64,000 nucleotides of DNA from Klebsiella sp. BIGb0138 (GTDB lineage: Bacteria; Pseudomonadota; Gammaproteobacteria; Enterobacterales; Enterobacteriaceae): contig NZ_SMCV01000002.1 in assembly GCF_004342285.1 (NCBI RefSeq), positions 1 to 64,000 on the forward strand. Reading direction: 5' to 3'. Numbering within the stretch: position 1 is the first letter of the stretch; every line of letters starts with the position of its first letter. Both the position numbers and the translations under genes were made by a program. A model generated the notes under the pieces. It made no database searches, was not told the DNA's origin, and was given only the letters and a program-made list of their open reading frames with translations. Shown piece after piece: positions 56,814 to 64,000 of this stretch.

Positions 56814-56888
56814 ATGTTGAAAGAGATTGATGGATCGGATATAGCCGCGGATGAAATTTATACGAGAGGCCAAAAGGAAAAGAACTAA
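56814..56888 (+). CDS. Doubtful 24-residue ORF
   Basis: ATG 56814 follows a purine-rich CAGGGGGGA, and the frame gives MLKEIDGSDIAADEIYTRGQ and a short basic end, stopping at 56886-56888. The end overlaps the stem of the minus-strand terminator. The ribosome site is the only support; it may be chance. Confidence 0.2.
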   Translation: MLKEIDGSDIAADEIYTRGQKEKN

Positions 56889-56913
56889 TCGCCAGTGGAT
56901 TGACGATTAGTTC
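56870..56913 (-). terminator. Terminator downstream of ymiA
   Basis: Perfect 10-bp stem GAACTAATCG/CGATTAGTTC (56882-56891 and 56904-56913). On the minus strand it is followed by TTTTCCTTTTGG, a good T-rich tail for a transcript from ymiA. Confidence 0.75.
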
Positions 56914-57050
56914 AACAGAATGGATTATTGATTAAAAGACACTGTGGCGAAATAACTCCTCCTTGTTGCCGTTAGTATATTAAAGTGAATAATTCGTTGC
57001 GATTTCTCCGTCATAAAAATGACATATATTCATATTCAGAAAATGCAGGC

Positions 57051-57218
57051 TCAGCTGATGATCCAAACGTTACAGACGACGAGCGCGATGAGACTCCAGA
57101 ACATCGCAAGCCCAAGGATGACGGCACTCCAGGCCCTACTCCTTAACACAGGATCAATCTCCGTTTTGTCACTTTCCTGTGACATCGCAAACTTCATATA
57201 ATCGATATCACGAATCAT
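57051..57218 (-). CDS. ymiA: YmiA-family small membrane protein
   Basis: A 55-residue protein too short for standard gene calling. MKFAMSQESDKTEIDPVLRSRAW precedes a single helix (SAVILGLAMFWSLIALVVCNVWI). The layout, two charged prolines then RxRAWxAVxLGxAxFW, matches from memory the E. coli small protein YmiA, which lies in the same acnA-cysB gap. GGTGGTGATAAA precedes the ATG at 57218; a second ATG seven codons later is possible. Function unknown. A T-rich terminator lies about 140 bases downstream, and a further AGGAGGAG without a start codon lies between. Confidence 0.75.
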   Translation of the reverse strand: MIRDIDYMKFAMSQESDKTEIDPVLRSRAWSAVILGLAMFWSLIALVVCNVWIIS

Positions 57219-57425
57219 TTTATCACCACCAATCGCTAAAATTATCAGGTACGATTAAATCTTAATTATGACCGTTCGATTAATCCAGCTAATTCTCTTA
57301 GAAATGGATATCTTTCGCCATTAATTTGATCGCGATAGGTATATTTGAAATTGTGGTACGAGGAGTTAACGAAAATTGTGATTTATACGAGGTTTAGCGC
57401 TTCGGTTATCGACCATAATAGGTTT

Positions 57426-57447
57426 TGGCATCCCCGCGAGGATGCCA
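57426..57447. terminator. Hairpin after cysB
   Basis: Stem TGGCATCC/GGATGCCA with loop CCGCGA, 16 bases after the cysB stop on the minus strand. T-run is better on the plus strand. Confidence 0.55.
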
Positions 57448-57462
57448 TTATTATTTACAAGG

Positions 57463-58725
<1,263 letters not shown>

Positions 58726-58751
58726 GGAAAAAGGGCCGCATGGCGGCCCTT
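58726..58751 (-). terminator. Terminator of topA
   Basis: Perfect stem AAGGGCCGC/GCGGCCCTT with a three-base loop, followed on the minus strand by TTTTTCC. Confidence 0.9.
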
Positions 58752-58768
58752 CTGAGAGAGTAAAACGC

Positions 58769-61366
58769 TTACTTCTTCGCTTCAGTCCATTTGCCGTCAA
58801 TATAGAAGGCGGACCAACCGGTCGCTTTACCCTCTTTTTCTGACGCCACGTACTGCTGCTTGGTTTTACGGCTAAAACGCACCAGCGTTTTGTTGCCTTC
58901 CGGATCCTGCTGCGGCGCATCGGCCAGATAGCGCAGCTTCTCCGCCAGGCGGTCGCGGAAGCGGTACAGCTCCTCCACCAGCGGCGCACGCGTTTCGCGC
59001 GATTTCGGGAAGGTGTTGGCCGCGAGGAACACGCCGGCGGCACCGTCACGCAGAACAAAATAGGCGTCCGATTTTTCGCACGGCAGTTCCGGTAGTGGAA
59101 CCGGATCTTCCTTCGGCGGAGCCACTTCGCCGTTACGCAGAATTTTACGCGTGTTCTTACATTCGTCGTTGGTGCAGGCCATGTACTTACCAAAACGTCC
59201 CATTTTCAGGTGCATTTCAGAACCACATTTTTCACACTCCACGATCGGGCCGTCATACCCCTTGATGCGGAACTCGCCTTCTTCGATCTCATAGCCGTCG
59301 CAGGTTGGGTTATTACCACAGACGTGCAGCTTGCGCTTCGGATCGATCAGGTAGCTGTCCATCGCCGTACCGCATTTCTGGCAGCGACGCTTGGCGCGCA
59401 GCGCATTGGTTTCGGCATCGTCGCCTTCCAGTACGTTGAGCACTTCGTTTTCCGGCACCAGGTTAATGGTGGTCTTGCAGCGCTCCTTCGGCGATAGCGC
59501 ATAGCCTGAGCAGCCGAGGAACACGCCGGTGCTGGCGGTGCGGATGCCCATCTTGCGACCACAGGTCGGGCAGTCGATGCTGGTCAATACCATCGGGTTC
59601 GGCTGCATGCCGCCCTCTTCCGGATCCTTCTCCGCCGTTTCCAGCTGGGTGGTGAAGTCACCAAAGAAGTGGTCCAGAACCTGGCGCCATTCGGCCTGAT
59701 GGTTAGCAACCTGGTCGAGGCGATCTTCCATTTGCGCGGTAAAATCGTAGTTCATCAAATCGCGGAAGTTCTCTTCCAGACGATCGGTGACGATCTCACC
59801 CATTTTTTCCGCATAGAAGCGGCGGTTTTCCACCCGGACGTAGCCGCGATCCTGAATGGTCGAAATGATCGACGCATAGGTCGACGGACGACCGATGCCG
59901 CGTTTTTCCAGCTCTTTAACCAGCGATGCTTCGCTAAAGCGCGCAGGCGGTTTGGTAAAGTGTTGCGCCGGGGTCAGTTCAACCAGGCTTAAGCTCTCGC
60001 CTTGATTAACCACCGGTAAAGTCCGATCTTCATCGCCTTTACGCAGCGCGGGCATCACTTTTGTCCAGCCGTCAAAACGCAGGGTACGGCCGCGCGCTTT
60101 GAGTTTGAAGTCGCCGGCTTTGACGGTCAGAGTGGTAGAGTCGTACTGCGCTGGCGTCATCTGACAGGCGACGAACTGGCGCCAGATCAGCTGATACAGT
60201 TTCAGCGCGTCCGCTTCCATCCCTTTCAGGTCTTCCGCCATCACGTTGACATCAGAAGGACGAATCGCTTCGTGCGCTTCCTGCGAATTTTCTTTGCTGG
60301 CGTACTGGTTCGCGTTCTCCGGCAGATACTTTTTACCAAAGTTATCGCCGATATAGCCACGGACCATGCTTAGCGCATCCTGACTGAGGTTGGTCGAGTC
60401 AGTACGCATGTAGGTGATGTAGCCCGCTTCATACAGACGCTGCGCCATCATCATGGTTTTCTTTACCCCGAAGCCCAGGCGGGTGCTGGCTGCCTGTTGC
60501 AATGTCGAGGTGATAAACGGCGCGCCCGGCTTGCTGCTGGTCGGTTTATCTTCACGCTCCAGCACGCTGTAGCTGGCTTTCTCCAGCAGCGCAACGGCAG
60601 CCATGGTTTCATCGCGATTAACCGGACGAAACGGCTTGTCGTTCTTGTGCGTTACCTGCAACGGTAAAGCCTCACCGCCCGGCGTGGTGGTGCTGGCGTC
60701 AATTTCCCAGAACTCTTCCGGAACGAAGGCTTTAATTTCGCGTTCGCGTTCGACCACCAGACGTACCGCAACCGACTGGACGCGGCCCGCGGAGAGACCG
60801 CGGGCAATTTTTTTCCACAGCAGCGGGGAAACCATATATCCCACCACGCGGTCCATAAAGCGACGCGCCTGTTGGGCATTGACACGATCGATATTCAGCT
60901 CGCCCGGCTTATCAAAGGCCTGACGGATCGCGTTTTTAGTGATTTCGTTGAACACCACGCGGCTATAGCGTTTTTCATCCCCACCGATAACTTCCCGCAG
61001 GTGCCATGCAATGGCTTCTCCTTCGCGGTCAAGGTCGGTTGCGAGATAGATATGGTCGGCTTTTTCCGCCAACTGTTTGAGTTCTGAAACTACCTTTTCT
61101 TTACCCGGGAGTACTTCATAGTGTGCATTCCAGTCATGCCATGGGTCCACACCCATACGGTTGACCAGAGCGCTACGTTCATCCTTTTTAGGCTTTTTAG
61201 CCCCTTTGGTGGAGGTAGAGTCGGCGCTCTTTTTGGAAGCTGAGCCACTGGTCGGCAAATCGCGGATATGACCGACGCTGGATTTCACCACGTAGTCATT
61301 ACCCAGATACTTATTGATCGTTTTGGCTTTTGCCGGGGACTCAACGATAACGAGAGCTTTACCCAT
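58769..61366 (-). CDS. topA: DNA topoisomerase I
   Basis: An 865-residue type IA topoisomerase that relaxes negative supercoils. The Toprim domain begins [22 protein letters not shown], with [15 protein letters not shown] for magnesium binding. The catalytic tyrosine is in [13 protein letters not shown] (Tyr319 in E. coli). C-terminal zinc ribbons carry [18 protein letters not shown] and CEKCGSEMH, followed by basic DNA-binding domains. The ATG at 61366 (AAGGTGAAT upstream) matches E. coli; a GTG two codons earlier is less likely. Confidence 0.97.
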   Translation of the reverse strand: MGKALVIVESPAKAKTINKYLGNDYVVKSSVGHIRDLPTSGSASKKSADSTSTKGAKKPKKDERSALVNRMGVDPWHDWNAHYEVLPGKEKVVSELKQLAEKADHIYLATDLDREGEAIAWHLREVIGGDEKRYSRVVFNEITKNAIRQAFDKPGELNIDRVNAQQARRFMDRVVGYMVSPLLWKKIARGLSAGRVQSVAVRLVVEREREIKAFVPEEFWEIDASTTTPGGEALPLQVTHKNDKPFRPVNRDETMAAVALLEKASYSVLEREDKPTSSKPGAPFITSTLQQAASTRLGFGVKKTMMMAQRLYEAGYITYMRTDSTNLSQDALSMVRGYIGDNFGKKYLPENANQYASKENSQEAHEAIRPSDVNVMAEDLKGMEADALKLYQLIWRQFVACQMTPAQYDSTTLTVKAGDFKLKARGRTLRFDGWTKVMPALRKGDEDRTLPVVNQGESLSLVELTPAQHFTKPPARFSEASLVKELEKRGIGRPSTYASIISTIQDRGYVRVENRRFYAEKMGEIVTDRLEENFRDLMNYDFTAQMEDRLDQVANHQAEWRQVLDHFFGDFTTQLETAEKDPEEGGMQPNPMVLTSIDCPTCGRKMGIRTASTGVFLGCSGYALSPKERCKTTINLVPENEVLNVLEGDDAETNALRAKRRCQKCGTAMDSYLIDPKRKLHVCGNNPTCDGYEIEEGEFRIKGYDGPIVECEKCGSEMHLKMGRFGKYMACTNDECKNTRKILRNGEVAPPKEDPVPLPELPCEKSDAYFVLRDGAAGVFLAANTFPKSRETRAPLVEELYRFRDRLAEKLRYLADAPQQDPEGNKTLVRFSRKTKQQYVASEKEGKATGWSAFYIDGKWTEAKK

Positions 61367-61780
61367 ATTCACCTTTACCTAATTTGATTCATCCAGGAAT
61401 ACATCGCACATTTTGATTCACCATCCACTGGCGACGTACGTCAGATGTTGCGACGCCGTCGATGGATATCAACCCTTTGCACGTCCGGTTTCACATCCAT
61501 AAAACCAGATAGCTGAGTTTACTGACTTTTTCTCAGTCAGGTGACATAGCACGAAGAATTTTTGGCCGAATGTCAAGCAAATCTGTTGCCAGATCGCCGA
61601 AAGCGTCACACTGTACCTGATAAAATTCGTTACGCAACTTTATTAGCATGCAAAAGCAAATCCTGCCAGTAAAGTCATGTTTCTTAGACCTTTGCAATTA
61701 TCCCTGCAATCTAAATGGAAAATTTGCCCCTTCCCGCTACGCGGCGTAAACTAGCGCCCGAAGAATCACAGGAGTGAATT
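61367..61780. promoter_or_regulatory. Divergent promoter region of topA and yciN
   Basis: 414 bases with no open frame of note. It should hold the several supercoiling- and heat-sensitive topA promoters known in E. coli and the yciN promoter; none can be marked with confidence here. Confidence 0.45.
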
Positions 61781-62032
61781 ATGCAAGGTACAACCCAACC
61801 CATCGAGCGCCAGACGCTGCTTGCAATAGCCAATAAACTGATTCGGGAGCATGAAGATACGTTAGCCGGGATCGAAGCCACCGACGTTGTGCAACGTAAC
61901 GGGGTGCTGGTGTTCAGCGGCGAGTTTTATCTTGATGAGCAAGGTCTGCCGACGGCGAAGAGTACGGCGGTATTTAATATGTTCAAATACCTCGCGCATA
62001 CGCTGTCTGAGAAGTATCACCTGGCCGATTAA
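61781..62032 (+). CDS. yciN: YciN small protein
   Basis: 83 residues, DUF2498. [29 protein letters not shown] and [17 protein letters not shown] match the E. coli protein. Cytoplasmic, function unknown. CAGGAGTGAATT precedes the ATG. It is monocistronic with a strong terminator shared with sohB. Confidence 0.94.
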   Translation: MQGTTQPIERQTLLAIANKLIREHEDTLAGIEATDVVQRNGVLVFSGEFYLDEQGLPTAKSTAVFNMFKYLAHTLSEKYHLAD

Positions 62033-62060
62033 GCCTTTCAGGTTTACCGGGCCGATTACG

Positions 62061-62092
62061 ACAACGCGAGGCATGAGCCTCGCGTTGTATTA
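62061..62092. terminator. Terminator between yciN and sohB
   Basis: 12-bp stem ACAACGCGAGGC/GCCTCGCGTTGT with ATGA loop, then ATTATTT. It serves yciN and probably also sohB. Confidence 0.85.
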
Positions 62093-62093
62093 T

Positions 62094-63140
62094 TTACAGC
62101 AGCGGCTTTTGCCCCCGCTGCCACCAGCGTAGCAGCAGGCGGTCCGCGCTTTCGGCGGCGCTGCCGGTAAAGCGGTCGAGCATCTTTTTACGCTGCAGAT
62201 AACGCACGCCGATCACTTCATGGTTGTCGATCAGGCCGAGGATCAGCTCGTCGCTGGTTTCCACCACATCCACCAGCCCTTTCTCCAGCGCCTGCACGCC
62301 ATACCAGTGTTCGCCGGTCGCCACCTGCTCGATATCCAGCGTCGGGCGCATTTGGTGGACGAAATCTTTAAACAAACGGTGAGTGTCGTTGAGGTCTTCG
62401 CGGAACTTGCGCCGGCCTTCGTCGGTGTTTTCGCCCAGCATCGTTAAGGTGCGTTTGTACTGACCGGCGGTATGCAGTTCAACATCGATGTCCTTATTCT
62501 TCAGGAAACGATGAATGTTGGGGATCTGCGCCACCACGCCGATCGAGCCCAGAATGGCGAACGGCGCGGCGACAATTTTGTTCGCCACGCAGGCCATCAT
62601 GTAGCCGCCGCTGGCCGCCACCTTATCCACCGCCACAGTCAGTGGGATCTGCTTATCGCGCAGGCGCTGCAGCTGTGAGGCCGCCAGGCCGTAGCCGTGA
62701 ACCACGCCACCGGGGCTTTCCAGCCGCAGAATGACCTGATCGCGCGCTTTCGCCGTTGCCAGCACCGCGGTGATCTCTTCACGTAGGCTGTTGACCTCGT
62801 GCGCGTCCATGCTGCCTTTAAAATCCAGCACCCAGGCGCGCGGCTTGCCGTTTGGCTCCGCAGTACCTGACTTCGCCCGCGCTTTTGCCGCTTTCGCCTC
62901 CTGCTTGTGCTTTTTCTTTTGCGCTTTGTGCCACTGCTTTTGCTGCGGGCCATCAAGCAGCGCAACCGCCAGCTCTTCACGCATCTCCTTGTATTGCTCG
63001 CTAAGATTGGTCACCCGCAGTTCCCCGCGTTGCTTCTTGCGCTGAGTCAGGTTAACGATAATCGCGGCGATCGCCGCAATTGCGACGACAACTGTCGCGA
63101 TTTTGGCCAAAAACAGGCCATATTGAGCAAGTAATTCCAC
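62094..63140 (-). CDS. sohB: Putative inner-membrane protease SohB
   Basis: A 348-residue S49-family protease, relative of SppA. An N-terminal helix (VELLAQYGLFLAKIATVVVAIAAIAAIIVN) anchors it; a lysine-rich linker follows, then the protease domain with LRLESPGGVVHGYGLAASQL and the nucleophile region KVAASGGYMMACVANK. Multicopy sohB suppresses loss of DegP in E. coli. I use the GTG at 63140 because AGGTGAAAAC precedes it and E. coli starts at the same residue; 15 more codons are open upstream. Confidence 0.94.
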   Translation of the reverse strand: MELLAQYGLFLAKIATVVVAIAAIAAIIVNLTQRKKQRGELRVTNLSEQYKEMREELAVALLDGPQQKQWHKAQKKKHKQEAKAAKARAKSGTAEPNGKPRAWVLDFKGSMDAHEVNSLREEITAVLATAKARDQVILRLESPGGVVHGYGLAASQLQRLRDKQIPLTVAVDKVAASGGYMMACVANKIVAAPFAILGSIGVVAQIPNIHRFLKNKDIDVELHTAGQYKRTLTMLGENTDEGRRKFREDLNDTHRLFKDFVHQMRPTLDIEQVATGEHWYGVQALEKGLVDVVETSDELILGLIDNHEVIGVRYLQRKKMLDRFTGSAAESADRLLLRWWQRGQKPLL

Positions 63141-63393
63141 GTTTTCACCTTGTGCAAACCACTGACGTTGACGCACAGTGTACATCAGCCGTCACAGCGA
63201 AGTCTCTGCGCTTTGTGTCCTGTGCGCAACGCCTTCCGGTTTTTTCAGCGACGATGAAATCGTTGCAAGATATTAATTCCGAAAAGAGTTTCCTTTTCGC
63301 TGATTGCAATACCCGGCTGTTTCAGGCATAAAACGCAAAAGTGAGATACCGAATACAAAGCGTGATCGTCAGCAGGTCACCCAAGGAGTCGCC

Positions 63394-64000
63394 GTGCACT
63401 ATCAACCGCAGAGTCATTTACTCAAAGACCGCATCATCCTGGTTACCGGCGCCAGCGACGGTATCGGCCGTGAAGCCGCGCTGACCTATTCCCGCTACAG
63501 CGCCAGCGTTATCCTGGTCGGCCGTAACGAAGAGAAACTGCGCAACGTCGCGCAAGAAATTCAACAGGACGGCGGGATCCCGGCGACCTGGTTTACCCTC
63601 GATTTGTTAACCTGCACGCCGCAGGAGTGCCAGCAGCTGGCCCAGCAGATAAGCATCCACTACCCGCGCCTCGACGGCGTGCTGCATAACGCTGGCCTGC
63701 TGGGCGACGTCTGTCCGATGGAGCAGCAAAATCCGGAGGTCTGGCAGCAGGTGATGCAGGTCAACGTCAACGGCACCTTTATGCTCACCCAGGCGCTGCT
63801 TCCTTTATTACTCAAATCCGAGTCGGGTTCGCTGGTCTTCACCTCTTCCAGCGTCGGCCGCCAGGGGCGTGCCAACTGGGGAGCCTACGCGGCGTCCAAG
63901 TTCGCCACGGAAGGGATGATGCAGGTGCTGGCTGAAGAGTATCAGAGCCGTCACCTGCGGGTGAACTGCATTAATCCGGGCGGAACGCGAACCAAAATGC
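63394..64000 (+). CDS. yciK: YciK, SDR-family oxidoreductase (3' end outside the window)
   Basis: The first 202 codons of a short-chain dehydrogenase/reductase. The frame starts at a GTG with AAGGAGTCGCC upstream and reads VHYQPQSHLLKDRIILVTGASDGIGREAA. The cofactor loop TGASDGIG, the NAG motif in LHNAGLLGD and the active site SSSVGRQGRANWGAYAASKFA (Ser, YxxxK) are complete. The E. coli protein has about 250 residues, so some 50 codons lie to the right. Substrate unknown. It is divergent from sohB and lacks a stop in the window. Confidence 0.95.
   Translation, partial: MHYQPQSHLLKDRIILVTGASDGIGREAALTYSRYSASVILVGRNEEKLRNVAQEIQQDGGIPATWFTLDLLTCTPQECQQLAQQISIHYPRLDGVLHNAGLLGDVCPMEQQNPEVWQQVMQVNVNGTFMLTQALLPLLLKSESGSLVFTSSSVGRQGRANWGAYAASKFATEGMMQVLAEEYQSRHLRVNCINPGGTRTKM

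Overview
The window is a stretch of enterobacterial chromosome, most probably from Klebsiella or a close relative such as Raoultella. The evidence is gene content and order: mppA-mpaA-ycjG-tpx, tyrR-ycjF-ycjX-pspDCBA/pspF, sapABCDF, fabI, yciW, rnb, yciZ, yciT, osmB, yciH-pyrF-lapB-lapA, pgpB, ribA, acnA, ymiA, cysB, topA, yciN, sohB and yciK. Proteins resemble their E. coli counterparts closely over full length, while accessory blocks between core blocks differ from E. coli K-12. Species cannot be fixed by eye. I see no rRNA, tRNA, intact insertion sequence, CRISPR array or complete prophage.

Bases 1-15,100 are mainly accessory. They hold an exported alpha/beta hydrolase, a glutathione peroxidase, a RibD/DHFR-like reductase, a frameshifted SDR oxidoreductase beside its LysR regulator, a DUF1294 protein, a second LysR gene divergent from a GNAT acetyltransferase, an AlaE-like exporter, a two-gene folate-independent methionine synthase unit (mesX/DUF1852 and mesD), a LexA-controlled umuDC operon, a Bor-type lipoprotein, and a 39-residue membrane protein behind a near-consensus RcsAB box. 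Four diverged copies of one intergenic repeat lie in the first 3.4 kb. A second repeat type, known from many enterobacterial genomes, lies before mppA. Several gene remnants are also visible.

Bases 15,100-27,600 are core: murein peptide recycling (mppA, mpaA, ycjG), thiol peroxidase, an AbrB-family membrane protein, TyrR, and the phage-shock system. pspA has a sigma-54 promoter facing the divergent activator gene pspF; pspE is absent and pspD is followed directly by ycjX-ycjF. Bases 27,600-35,800 are a second accessory block inserted between pspF and sapA, which adjoin in E. coli K-12. It carries an M20 amidohydrolase and an MFS exporter under a probable AraC/GH39 fusion regulator, an XRE regulator divergent from an SDR gene, an orphan PTS EIIB and two unidentified ORFs.

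Bases 35,800-64,000 are core again: the tightly overlapped sapABCDF ABC-transporter operon, an NCS1 permease convergent with it, a HutD/Ves protein, fabI, yciW, RNase II, yciZ, yciT, osmB, the lapA-lapB-pyrF-yciH operon (LPS control and pyrimidine synthesis), pgpB, ribA, acnA, ymiA, cysB, topA, yciN, sohB and the 5' part of yciK, cut by the window edge. pdeR (gmr), which follows rnb in E. coli, is missing here.
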